From Knoxdaviesia capensis (taxonomy: Eukaryota; Ascomycota; Sordariomycetes; Microascales; Gondwanamycetaceae), in assembly GCA_001510575.1 (NCBI GenBank), contig LNGK01000005.1:3782574-3846573 (forward strand): a DNA stretch of 64,000 bases, written 5' to 3'. Of this stretch, positions 44,125 to 55,906 are shown one piece after another; position 1 is the stretch's first letter; each line of letters opens with the position of its first letter. The notes under the pieces are model-generated. The model was not told where the DNA came from, searched no databases, and worked only from the letters and a program-made list of their open reading frames with translations. The translations under genes and the position numbers were made by a program.

Positions 44125-44477
44125 CGCCTCAAATTCCCCACCGCGGCCTTGCTCTCTGGCAGGTTCAGCTTCCCGGGAGGTCCCCTTCCCAGATGATCAC
44201 CGGCGATCTGTGGCCCCCCTTCGTACCGCAGATCCAGCAGCTGGTACAGCATTCCCAGTCCCGGAGAAAAAACCCAACGACAAGACGGAGGAACAACCCC
44301 TCTCTCGAGCATCACTCCATGAATGACAAAAAGAGGGGATAGACATCTGAACATGAGCTTGGTGTGGCGTTGCACACTTTCCTTTTTCCTGATATAATTT
44401 CTCGCTTGCTGCACGAATGATCCGCCGAAGATCCCTCCCAAACATCGTCACCCTTCCCTCTGGGCTCAAACTGTAGG

Positions 44478-44480
<3 letters not shown>

Positions 44481-44515
<35 letters not shown>
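44481..44515 (+). repeat. (CT)n microsatellite
   Basis: A 35-bp uninterrupted TC/CT tract. Confidence 0.9.
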
Positions 44516-44519
<4 letters not shown>

Positions 44520-45239
44520 CGCCTCTTCTCACCCACACATCCTCTGAAGGCCATGCAAAGCTCTGGTAAGCCTAAAGAGTATGGCCGCCAGATCGTCGAA
44601 GGAGTCATGCTCTCGACATGGACGTAGTACACCAGAACAAAACAGCTACCAGGGAACGAACAAACACACTCACAGACCACACTTCATGCTGCCTGCCTCC
44701 TGGATTGCCCTGAAGATATGCATAACCCCACAGACAAGGCTCTGGCCATGCTGACTCGGGAAGGGGAATAAGAAACAAGAAACTAAACAGAACAGAGCGG
44801 AAGGGGAGAAGGGAAAACTGATTTTCCGTTGAGTGTTTTGTTTGAACCGGTGCTTCTTGATTATGCCCGAACGTTGACGGACGGGGGACGTCGGAGTTGA
44901 GGACACTTCGTCGTGGCGAGGCTTAGACGTCAGACGATAAGCTTGGGGACAATGTCGACATTCAGTAGACCAGAGCGGAAAGGAAGAGAGACGTCAGATT
45001 TGCCCTTCGTGGCCTTGACAAATACCTTCAAGTGGTAAACATAGGCAACTTGAGTCGTGGAGACGCAGAGATCTGGACAAAAGAAACCACACGACAAAAT
45101 GGAACAAATATCCGTAACTCCATGTATATCACCCCTAAGACCGTTTCGCCAAAAGCAAGCCTTCGTAAGATCCACCAGCAAAAGAAACACCGGGGATCTC
45201 ATCATGTGCTTGTTCATGCAGACCAACCAACCCCCGCCA

Positions 45240-46541
45240 TCACCGTGAACACAGCCGCACCCCGCGTCCCACACTCCCCGTATCAAACACCTCCACCAGG
45301 CCAGCCGCGACGGCCTCTTCAAGCACCCAGTCAAACGCGAGCCCGTAGCACTGCCGCCACTTGTGCGCGCCCCACCGGAACCCGCCGCTGCTGCCGCCGG
45401 AGGCTCCCCCTCCCCCGGAGCCCCGCCCGCGGCTCGGCGCGTTCCACTGGGCCCCCGGCGCGCGCCCGCCAGCCGCCGTGGCCGATCCCGTGCCGGTCCA
45501 CACCTCGCCGCGCTCGATCTTGGCCTGCGGGACGCCGACGCCGTCCCACCGCTCGCGCAGGTACGATTCCGGCATCTCGCCGAACTTGGTCTGCTGCAGC
45601 AGCGCGGTGACGTGGGCCAGCGCCGACGCCGTCAGCTTGACCAGCGAGCCCAGACCCGGCTGCGAAAGCACCATGGTCGGGCCGGCCGGGCCGGCAGCGT
45701 CTGCTGTCGGGCGCGCGCGCGGGGTCACGCCCGATGACGAGTAGAAGCTCGCCGCCGCGCTGGTGCCGCCGGCGCGCGTGGCCGCCGTGTACCCCGTGTT
45801 GAGCACCGCGCGGCTGGCGCGCCCGCCGACGGCGTCGAGTGAGCCGGTCGGCGCGCGCGAGATATTGGCCATTGAGAACGTGGTGGGTGCCGTGCTGCCC
45901 ACCGCACCGCCGGGGTGTGAGCTGGGCGCGGCGACCAGGAACCCGGCCTGCACGAGGCCGTCTTCCTGCGCTCGGGACAACGTGCCGGCCAGGGCCCCCT
46001 CCGCCGACACCGTCCCGCCGTCCAAGCCGCGCAGGAACGCATCACGCGTGTCCGGATCCATCGCCGCCGCGCGCACCGCAGCCCGCACATCATCCGCGTA
46101 GACCACGCCATCAAAGCGGCCGCGCACCACCAGCCGGAGGAGCACGCCGCCACGCACCAGCTCCGCGAGCTCGCGCTCGGTGGCCGTGGCCGACGGCACC
46201 ACCGTGAGGATGTGGTTTGTCGCCACGGCGGGCGGGAGCGTTTCGCGGAATACCTCGATCTCGGCGATGCGGGCGGGCGAGAGCGCCACCGACGCATTCG
46301 CGTACGGCGAGAACATGCGCCGGCGGATGTGCTGCATGGCCTGCATCGCGTCGCGCAGCTTCACATCCGAGTTCAGGGCTTGGATCAGCCCGTGGTCGTC
46401 CAGCGGGACTTGCAAGATACTGTCATCCTGTCCACCGGTGCTGTCGCTATCTTGGTTCTTGTTTGCTGTTGATCTCGCTGGCCCCGATCGGCGTTTGGTT
46501 ACTCTGTTTCCCCCAAGAATTGATCGCAAGCTTTTGGACAT
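45240..46541 (-). CDS. STK19-family winged-helix protein
   Basis: A single exon of 433 codons. The basic N-terminus (LRSILGGNRVTKRRSG) suggests nuclear location. Conserved-looking parts are DDHGLIQALNSDVKLRDAM with FSPYANASVALSPARI, the strand-rich block GVLLRLVVRGRFDGVVYADDV, and the C-terminal GSLVKLTASALAHVTALL with FGEMPESYLRERWDG and FDWVLEEAVAAGLVEVFDTG, consistent with consecutive winged-helix units of the Stk19 family (Pfam Stk19). Human STK19, long misnamed a kinase, is a DNA-binding factor of transcription-coupled repair. No kinase motifs (VAIK, HRD, DFG) are present here. Ala/Gly/Ser-rich linkers and very high GC3 stand out. The promoter side contains AACCCTAA. The assignment rests on motif memory and is moderately secure. 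Confidence 0.7.
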   Translation of the reverse strand: MSKSLRSILGGNRVTKRRSGPARSTANKNQDSDSTGGQDDSILQVPLDDHGLIQALNSDVKLRDAMQAMQHIRRRMFSPYANASVALSPARIAEIEVFRETLPPAVATNHILTVVPSATATERELAELVRGGVLLRLVVRGRFDGVVYADDVRAAVRAAAMDPDTRDAFLRGLDGGTVSAEGALAGTLSRAQEDGLVQAGFLVAAPSSHPGGAVGSTAPTTFSMANISRAPTGSLDAVGGRASRAVLNTGYTAATRAGGTSAAASFYSSSGVTPRARPTADAAGPAGPTMVLSQPGLGSLVKLTASALAHVTALLQQTKFGEMPESYLRERWDGVGVPQAKIERGEVWTGTGSATAAGGRAPGAQWNAPSRGRGSGGGGASGGSSGGFRWGAHKWRQCYGLAFDWVLEEAVAAGLVEVFDTGSVGRGVRLCSR

Positions 46542-46992
46542 TTAAGGAATAAGAAAGCCAGTAGAGAGGTAAGCAGAGGGAGGATATTGTAGCCGCAGTT
46601 GTGAGATCGTGACGAGATCGAGCAAGATATTGATGGAGAAGATTCGATGAATGAAAGTTGGGAAGAAACGATGATCGTGATTATTAACGGCGCTAACCCG
46701 AATTTAAGTCGTTAACCCTAATTCCAAACAGCATCATCACTTGCACGTTATATTTCTATCACGGAGAACTTCAGAGATGAGGATGTATATAATTTGTAAT
46801 TAGCAGAGTAAATCCCAAGAAATCGAATTTTCCATTCCATCCAGCGCCCCGTCCCAGCCCAAAGAATAGAAAACATGAAAACAGAAAAAAAGAAATCAGA
46901 TATCCAAACACAAGAGCTATTCTATATCTATCTCAACAACTATATCCTCCTCATCCAAGACAAAAAAACAGCAAAAAAAATTCATCTCCAGA
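46542..46992. promoter_or_regulatory. STK19-family gene promoter and transporter 3' region
   Basis: 451 bp between the transporter stop and the downstream minus-strand ATG. It includes GCTAACCCGAA and GTTAACCCTAATTCC at about 46690-46725, two telobox-type motifs about 150-185 bp upstream of the STK19-family ATG. No gene is seen. Confidence 0.5.
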
Positions 46993-49900
46993 CTAGCCCG
47001 CCATCGTAAGGATATACGACGTTATCGAGCTCATGCGCTCACTGGTCAACTTTAATGACACCAACAACAGCTCGCGCGCGACTTCGGGCTCTTCAGTCTG
47101 CATCTTCGCCCACTTCTCCACTCCCAAGCACCACAGCACAGCATCGCGCTCCACAATCGCTGTTGCCGTTCTCTGGGTCTCGGAGAAGAATGGTAGCTCG
47201 CCACAAGTTGTGCCGGCAACGATGCACTCCGACAGGTAGCCCTGGGGCAAGTAGTATTCCACACGAATGATGCCCTTCTCCACCAGGTAAAACGCTTTGG
47301 CTTCTTCACCTCGCTCAAACAGTTCTCTCCCTGCCGGAAGCTCCTCGCGCGCAAAATACGGCACGGCTCGGAACCAGAAATCCTCGTTCTTGGTGCTCAG
47401 CTCGTGGAAGATTCTTAACATGAGCCGGAGCGGTTCGCGGAAGTTTTGCCACTTTGAAGACCGTGTTACCTCTGGCCGATCTAGAGTTTGCTGAGCGGCC
47501 TGGTACAAGAGGGTGCGTCGCGGGGAGTTGTGTGCCATATCGATAATGCCAGTACCCGCCACTGCTGTCCCGGCTGGAGCCTGTGTGGTGGGGACATCGA
47601 CAACAGCTGTTTCTGAGCCACTCCCCCCGTCCAGACCGTCAGCCTGGTTCGCATAGAAAGTTTTGAGCAGCTCATTCTCACAGCTCTCAAGCGCAGAGTT
47701 CAAATCTGGGAGCAGGCGCACGTCCACGTCGTCGCCCGTGAGTCCCAATGCACGGAGAGATCGGCCGAGCTCGCTCTCAGCATCAACACCACTGACAATC
47801 AGCTCGATGCTTTTACGCCGGAGAAGTCTGCTGATAGTGTTAAAGGCCTCGCCTGCACTGTAGTCGAGGCCAGTGACCTGCCACATATCTAGAATGAGGA
47901 ACTTGATCGGCCGTTCGTTGAAGGCATGATCGTTCAGGAGAGCACGGATTCCTTCCTCAACGCTAACAATCGTGCCGAAGAAGAGATACCCCAAAAGCTT
48001 CACAATGTAGATCTGCTTGCCAACTTGCTGGAGATAGTGGTGTTGAGATGGATTCCGTCGGACAGTTGACGTTACAATCTCTCCGTCGTATGTTGCACGA
48101 ACTGCGGGTACCCGTGATGCCTGGAAAATCAGCGATACAAACGCAAGCAGAATGCCAACGCCGATTCCAATGACAAAGTCGTATGTCCCCATGATCAGCA
48201 CAATGATAAGCACGGTGATGTACTCAGCAACCTTGAGCTTCTTTCTGGGAAGCCAGACGGCATCAAGCAGGAGCTCAAAGCCGAGATCGAAGATAAGCGT
48301 GCCGACCATCATAACCGGGATGAAGCCGACAAGTCCGGGCCCAATCACCAGAATGAGAAACGTGAGTCCAGCCAGCATAAATCCTGCGAGGCGGCTGTCT
48401 CCTCCCGATCGGATGAAAAATACCGTGTTGGCGTACACAAGATAGTTTTGGATACTACCGGCAGCTCCCGACAAGAAGTTCGATACTCCGTGAAGCTTGA
48501 GCTCTCGGTCAAGGTCGGCGTGATCTTCTCCAGTGTTGAGTGCCAGAGCGGGGACATTGATTGGAACATGCAGGACGCCGAAGAATGTTAAAGCAAGCAT
48601 TGCAGGGATGGTTTCGACAATTGCACCCCAATGAACCAGTTTGAATTCTACAGACAAACGAAAGATGTATGACACAGAGTTAGAAGACATGAAATGAATG
48701 AAGACTCTAGAATGGGAAACCCCGGTGAGAGGAGTATTGAGATAAAAGGGGAGACTCACGGTATAGGGTATAAAAGTACCACCAAGGCTCACCGGCAGGC
48801 GGACCGGTGAAAATCCAGCCAGCATCGCGCAGAGAGTCGGTATCGAGCTGGTTGATGGCAAGGACGCAAGTGTAAAACACGAGCGGGATACTCAGGATGA
48901 ACAGCGGCAAAAAGTATTTCGACTGGACCTTGGAGTGACCATAGAAAAGAGTTATGGCAAGACCCAGTGGCAACAACCATTGAGGGAGGGTGTCGGGACG
49001 CAGAAGCCGGTGCAGGGTATCGAGATCGTAGTTGAGGCTGCCGTCGAGACGTGCCGAAACCTCAATACCAGTGACAACGAGGAAAAACCCAACACCTCCG
49101 ATACAGCCAATGAGGATGTGGCGCGGAATAAATCCCACCATGTATCCAAATTGGAAGTGGCCCATCAGATAGAAGACAGTACCGGTCAACATAGAGCTTA
49201 ACGCATAAGACGTGATGGTTGTGGCGATGACTGCATCCGGTTGGTCTTCACCAACGCGGGCGGCAATAGTCTGTGCCATATTGTGAAAGAACGGAACAAC
49301 CTCGATCTGAAGAGAAAAAGACATTAGAGCGGCCATACAAACGGGGCTTAAAAAGGAAACCAAGAGGGATACATACCAGTTCAGATCCAACACCACCCTT
49401 GAAGATGCTTCCCGAAGAGAACACCAGTTGTGACAGGATGGTGCTGACGTAGAAGATGGAGATACCAGCCGATCCCAGATTGGCAAAGATCGGAGTACCA
49501 AGTGGAAAGAGAATCATGCCATAAGACAGAGCGTCAAGGATGTTCAGCAAAAGTCCAACGATAACCGCTGGGAGGCATTTAGCAGGGGCAACAACAACAC
49601 TGTCGAAGATGGCCCTGCGGTCCCAAGCCCGAGGGTTCAGGACGATGCGCGAGGCTTGGACGGCACGAGAGGCAAGGCCACGACTTCTAGGCTTGAAGCT
49701 ACCATAAGTCCAAACCAGGGATTCACTGTCGTCGTCAGTATCGCCGTGTTCGACATCTCCAGTACTCTTCTGACGCTCCAAGTCAGGGTCAAGAATACCG
49801 GGAGGATAAAACGCGGCGTTCGAAGGACGCGGGGTTCTCCGGGCGATTGGGAAAGGAGGGATGCTCATGTATGACTGGTCGGTGATAGACGAATCTCGAA

Positions 49901-50755
49901 GCTGATGGTTCCCAAGAAGCGGCGTCGTTTCGTGATCGTCGCGGAGGGGAGACACCGTCGGCGGAGAGAGCAGATGGGAATCTGAGATTCTTTGGGAAGG
50001 AGGCTGTTTCGACGGTGTTGTGGCCGAAATGAGCTTTGCTTTGGAAACGGGTGATACGTTGGGTGGGGAGTCTGGCGGAGTGCGTCGAAGCATGTTGGCA
50101 ATGATTGAAGGACCATCCTCCGGGTCACTGTCACCAAGGTCGGGATCGTTTGAGCCCCGCGAGCTGGACGACTCGGAAGAAACATGGTGTATGGTTGGAA
50201 GTGGTTCGGCGTGTGACAAGAGAGAGCGGCGGCCGCGAGAGGGAGAAGACGAAGAACGGGAGGATCGGGGATTTGGTGCCGAGGCTCGGGCCGGAGACAA
50301 CAGAGAGACAGCAGCGGCCATATCAGCTCGATTTCCGGCAAGAACATAGGAAGCCAGCTCTGCGGTGTCTTCCCGGACGCTCTGAGCCTGTTGAACGGGA
50401 TCTAAGTGACCTATGAGGGGGACAGAAACAGGATGAAAGCGTTAGTATGGAGGAAGGAGGCCAAGAAGAGATGTTGACAAGTATAGACAGCTCTAGGCTA
50501 CCAATAGGGAGGAAGGGAAGCTACCATACCTATGTCGTCACGAACATTTCCGTGGATAAAGGATCGAATAGGCTCTCGGAGTCCAGTGGAGCCGTAGGAA
50601 GTGGCTAGAGCTCTTGTTTCGCCAGCAACACTTCGAGATCCATCGGGGGAGCCAACAAGGTCACCGAGGGCACTATGCTGACGACGAGAGTCTGTGTTTA
50701 CAGAGGAAGCTCTGGATCGCCATGGCGAGAAGGAGGGTCTTAGTGGGGAAGACAT
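46993..50755 (-). CDS. VSB1: Vsb1-like vacuolar SulP transporter with STAS and cyclic-nucleotide-binding domains
   Basis: Four minus-strand exons, 50530-50755, 49377-50410, 48760-49306 and 46993-48647, give 1153 residues in frame. Introns are 119, 70 and 112 bp, all GT-AG. The long N-terminal cytosolic part (about 340 residues) is Ser/Pro-rich. The SLC26/SulP membrane domain follows (about 340-790), from KCLPAVIVGLLLNILDALSYG through IPRHILIGCIGGVGFFLV to VVWLPRKKLK-type loops and YDFVIGIGVGILLAFVSLIF. A STAS domain (about 805-925, IYIVKLLGYLFFGTI, FLILDMWQVTGLDYSAGEAF) and a cNMP-like domain (about 1030-1140, LVEKGIIRVEY, CGELPFFSETQRTAT) complete it. This SulP-STAS-cNMP layout is that of yeast Ygr125w/Vsb1, a vacuolar membrane protein needed for storage of basic amino acids, and not of plasma-membrane sulfate permeases. 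The start lies 35 codons before other MSS-like options and precedes the first intron. Confidence 0.88.
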
Positions 50756-53700
50756 TGTGGATGGCGTCAGGAAGGACTGAGATGAGGCCGGCCGGTTCAG
50801 ATTTATGCTAGAAGAAAGGCATAAGAGGGAGAGGGAGAGTCCCACAAAGCAAGAAGATGGGGGGAGGAGGGTGCCACCGGAAGGAAGTTTCTAAATGCGG
50901 TTATATGCAAGCTGGGTGGTTGTGTGTGGGCGGGTGTAAGAGCCCATGCACAGTGCAGGCTGGCGGTTCGTCAGAGAAAATGGAGGAGCACCAATGGAGA
51001 GCTGTGGCTGGAAGGCCTGGCCACAAGAACCACAGGTGTAAGCAGCCGGGCGACCTGATATAGTGAGGTGAGTGCCGGAGACAACAGCCAAAGGGGTGTC
51101 AAAAGAAAAGGTGATTGGGGGGCGGATCCTCGGACGTCTACCGGGGAGTGAAGCCCGACATAAGAGGGGAGCTCATCGAGTCGGGGACTGGGCGGCGGAA
51201 CCCCGGGGCCAACTAGTTGCCGACTGACTGCCCGTCTAGTATAATGATGAGGAAGCAACGACAGAGTCTCGGAAAGTTGAAGTTGGCACTTGGTGGTGCT
51301 TATCGTGCAAACGCTGGAGAGATACTGGAGCTAAGCTGGATGATGAAGCCAAGGAAAGCGTAGCTTGGACAACTGGCGACTGACGACGGAAACTGCACGG
51401 AAGACGTAACGCACACGCAGGAAACAGGATGGAGGAACGGACAGCTGGCGAGCTTTAGAGAGGATAGCGAGAGAGCAATAGTTTGGCTATGAAATAATCA
51501 TGAGAATGGCCACGCACTTTATGACGTGATCGGCAAGCCTAGACTTCAAAGTATGTGGCAGTAGTTTCTGGATTCGATACAGGGTGTTAGATGACGGAGA
51601 ATCCAATGAGATGATCGCGTATGGTAAACAGAAATAGGAATATATGATATTGCTAAGGAAGAGAGGTTGAAGGCGAGATGAAGGGAATATAGAGAGGAGG
51701 ATAAGAAAAGAAGAGAGTGAAGATGAAGACGAAGATGGCAAAAAGAAGATGAGGTAAGTGTCCTACCGTTTGCTAGTGACGATATCGAAGTAGGAGCGAC
51801 TCAGTAGAGCAATTGACTTTTTTTTCGGGGACGACTTTTTTTTTCTTGCTCCCTTGTTTGCTGCATTGGCATGCAAAGTAGATTTTCATAGGTGCATCGA
51901 CCACAAGATACTTCGCTTCGATTCCATGCATACCTCGTGCTATTTAGCGCGCCTCTCCTGCGTTCCATAGCGGCGATATCCACAAATATATATTTTCCTC
52001 TCTATTCCGGGTTCCAGGTGCAATGATGATGAACTTGGCAAAATCATTCACTAGATCTAGCAGGAAACTTATGGGGCTCTCTCTTATCAGGGTCTCTCCT
52101 CCTCTCCCTCTTACATGCCATCCCATCCATTTGACAACAGACGACAACAGATGGCGAGACAGAGGTGTAATAGACAGGGAAGAAACTGGAGGAGACCCGT
52201 CTCATGTCAATCAATTCCTGGAGTCAGTTATAGGTGAGGGGAGGGTATTTCCGGATATAGGATATATCTGAAAAGAAAAAAGAATCGAGTCTTCCTCGAC
52301 ACAGTGCAGGCCAGTACTCTCTTTCAAAGAAAATTTTATTATTGATTTTTTTTATCCGGTCCTGTGAAATTTTTTCCATGTTCATCAAGGCAATCATTCC
52401 CCCTCAGCGTTACAGCACTTCCTCCGCAAATTTGTTCTGGTCCATCCATTAAAAACCACTGAAGGCCGTGGCAAATACTCTCTATTGGTTGGACCACAAA
52501 ACAGGCAGGGATGGCCAAATGGTGGCCATGATCCGTGAGAGAGGCTAATGCAAGGAAAGCGGGCACTCACATCATCGTGGACCCAAGGGTTTTTGGATGG
52601 CCTAGGGAGGTGTTTTTGGAGTCTGGAACGGTCATCATGGGGAGGAGAAGGAAGATGGAGGCGGGTACACAGGGGAGAGTGAACTGTACGGGTACATAGA
52701 GACTGAGTAGTGAAAGTTGGTGATGCTGTGAAGTTGGAGAAGGTTAGTATGCACAGTAGTGGCCTCGAGGAGAGAACAGCCGCATGTGTATTCTATACCA
52801 GCCGTTGATACATTCGGGGGTTTACAGGGACTTACAGTACACAGCCACCTAATCCCCCGAATCCAAGCTGATGAAAGAGAGGAATAGGCGGGGAACGCCA
52901 TATACGGGGAAGACTTGACTGTGGACTGTTTAACTGTCAAATTTTTGGACCACGGCCGTTGTATACTAAAAGACCACACACGCCTCGCACAGCTACAGAC
53001 ACTCGAAAAAGGTTCAAGTCTCATGATGTGCAAAATCTCTTGCCCATCCATATATGGCGATCGGTGTTCTAGCCCGGGGAATCTGAGTGCATATCCGTGG
53101 ACCAATTGGATGCTGCGGTGATACCCATGCATTGTCGTCGGCCGTGGGTTGACACTGGACATCCACAGGATGGATGTTGAGATCTGGACCTCAGCCACCC
53201 TGGCCTGTAATTAAATGCTGAACCGAGCATACTACTGTACAGTACTTGCAGTTTATATCAAAGCATCCAACGGCATGCGTTCCTCTGCCCATATGCCATA
53301 TCTGGTCTCTGTCCTTGCTTTCTGCCGTTCTTCTCGCACCCCTTGGCCCTCTCCAGATTCTGCATGAACTTGCCTACTTGGGATCAAAGCGTCAACAACC
53401 TCGTGCTAGTTAGGACAACACGCCAGACATCCTCTTCCGTCCTATAGAGGCACACATACCACTATCAGGGGTTCTCCTCCTGTCAAAGAAGCTTGGCCTT
53501 GATGGCCCTACTGATGTCGAAGCATCTCGGATTTAATTGATCCAAACGCCATCTTATCTTCTTGCTAGATCTAAAAAAGGGCCACATAAGTTTACACGCC
53601 GAATAGAACATACAGAAGAACCTGAAATCTCGTATTTTCCGAAATGCAAGATCCTCCGTAGTCCACAAATAGTTAAGCGAGGCCTATAAATGAAGCGAAA

Positions 53701-55906
53701 GGAATAAGAAGAAAGATGTTCTAGGTAGTTAGTTTTATATCCTATATGTAGATAAATAAATAAAATCCCGCCGGGAACACACACGAATGAACATTCTGGA
53801 CTGGCCTCGACCTCCTTAACGCGGCGTTCTTTTCTCCTTTCGTGGGTTATCGTGGGGCCGCTGAACCCACAGTAACCAGACATAAAATATAAAATTTTAA
53901 TCCCCCGAGCAAAGGAAAGGAAAAGAAAAAAAATCCAGCACATGACATCCCACCCTGCATAACACAGCCGGTCCGCTTACACTGAACCTGTCACACACAT
54001 ATATTCGCTCTGTCTAGGGTGGTTTTTTTTTTGGAGAGAGTTGTGGGTTTTTGGGGGGGCACGGCTGTGCATCGAACATTCCGTGTAAACGCCCGGCGAT
54101 ACTTGAAGAGCCGAAACACTTGCTTACCGTTGAGGGCACATTCGTTGTTGGAGACACTGGGGAAAGGGGAAAAGAAAAGGCTTATAGCATATGGAGCAAT
54201 AGTCCCCAGGACGGGTAACGGTGCCATCGAGGCTTCTCGTGACCCGCGCGGTGGCCAAATACTCAGGGTTGAGCCGAGTACAAGTCCTTCTCCCAGACAT
54301 TACTTACCCTCACAAGCCGTGTCAGTTGAAAGAAGCCCGAGCCTCTGAGATAAGAAAATGAAAATAACCAGCCATGATGTTATTCGATAGCACCATCTTC
54401 GTGATATCTTGCTTCACTTTGCTTTACCGCTCGCCTTCGGATCGACGTACTACGACTGATCCACCTGGGAGCGTGATCTTGCGTTTGTTTTGCGTCAAAC
54501 GGTTCAATCTGACCAGATGCAAAACACACAACCAGGCTGAACCAGCCGAGAAAAAACCACACACCCCCCAGGCCCTCTTCTCCCGTGCATACCCGCCCCG
54601 GCTCTGCCCTCCCCCCGGCCTTCATTCTCTCATCGTCCCCGCCTGGATTCCAGACTCTCAAGGCAGCGCTTGGGTTGGTGTTCGTTCTCCTGGCCAAGTT
54701 GTTTATCGGCCGAACGAACCAAAGGGCTGATGGAATTTACACTGCGGGCGCCAGCCTCACAGACCGTTGTCCACCTGCTTCTTGGATCGGCCAATCATCC
54801 CGTAGTAGTCTGGGGGAGACGACGGAAACCTGCAACTTCTGTTTCTTGGCTTCCTCTTTTGCTTTGCGAAATGATACCCTCCAGCCCTTGAACATGGACT
54901 TGCCTATGCTTTGTTGTTGGGCGGCCGTCACTTCGTCCTTGCTGGTTGGAGATCCTAGGGTTACCTAGGGTTACTCCGACAGCATCTTAACAGCCTCACC
55001 GAGGAAACAGTATCTAATCTTTCTACATTGCAACTCATGCCATGGCTATGTTTGAGAAAAAGGAAGAAGAAAACTCTCTCCATTCATTTGCAACGACTCG
55101 GGGTAGCTCCCCACATGCAAAGAATGTACTGATAATGTTTCTTCCTGGGCAGATGCTTCCCTTGCTGAGGTCTCGGCTCCGTATAAAAAACAAAAAAGAG
55201 GATTCACACAGTCCACGTCCACATTCAGATACCGGCCCTACGAAGTCTCTAAGGGATGGGCCATGAGTCCTCCTCGCCTGAGAAGTGGGAACCATTGACG
55301 AGAAAGGGGGGAGGTGGACAGATAATCTCCGACCAAGATTCCAGTAACTTCGTCTCCAAAAAGGAGCCCCTTGCTTTGGGGCCTTCGTCCCGTCATAGCG
55401 AAGGAGGCAAAACGTGATCTGATTCCTATTTGGAAAAGGGACATGCGACAAGCCATTCCAGGAGCTCGGTGGTGATAAGAAGAGGGAAGAGGCTTGCCGT
55501 CGAAACAGAGCGGGCAACCTGGAGGGGAGCCGGCCCAGGAGGCGGTTTGAGATTCCATCAGCCGGCGCTTTCAGGTTCACGAGTATCAGACAGACACGCC
55601 ATGGCTCGGCCAAGGGAATGAGCTTCATTGATCGGTTGCTATGAGCACAGGTCCTCCCAAAACAACCCAGCGAAACAAGCTTATATGTACATATCTCGGT
55701 TGATCCTTTAAACCTCCAGCAACCCCAAGCCCAGCCATATACCAGTACCGCAAATCTTCATAACTCATTCGTATGATGCTAACCAAGCATCGACGCATAA
55801 CAATGCCGCAAAAAAAGAGAAACCCAAAAAAAAAAAAACGCCAGAGGACAAACACGCTGACTTGCCCCCCCATCAGACAAACTCGCCGTGACTCCCACAT
55901 CCACTG
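50756..55906. other. 5.2-kb intergenic region VSB1-like to PSF1
   Basis: No supported gene. The left 1 kb is the transporter promoter side. A 187-codon minus frame (52635-53198) and a 197-codon minus frame (55035-55628) lack recognisable features. TACTGTACAGTA (53233-53244) is another copy of the ACTGT palindrome. A doubled CCTAGGGTTA motif is at about 54954-54973. Otherwise nothing was recognised. Confidence 0.45.

Larger units (their letters stand above)
32963..45239. other. 12.3-kb gene desert with simple repeats
   Basis: No supported gene. Left part (to about 35300): purine-rich on the plus strand, with (TA)n 33393-33414 and (GA)n 34472-34493, probably the long leader/promoter side of kipA. 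Centre: ACTGT pentamer tracts at 36174-36212, 36986-37021 and 39623-39650, (CT)n 36466-36488, and isolated TACAGTA/GTACTG motifs. Telobox-type motifs lie near 39341 and 40609. Right part: a more GC-rich island at about 43540-44320 with a 214-codon minus frame (43480-44124) lacking recognisable domains, then (CT)n 44481-44515. Base composition is otherwise ordinary, not the AT-rich pattern of RIP-degraded transposons. Confidence 0.5.

Noticed and set aside
52635..53198. A 187-codon minus-strand frame in the VSB1-PSF1 spacer
   Set aside because: Composition is random-like, no domain, no clear promoter or splice structure.
55035..55628. A 197-codon minus-strand frame
   Set aside because: No recognisable motif and codon use unlike the GC3-rich neighbours.
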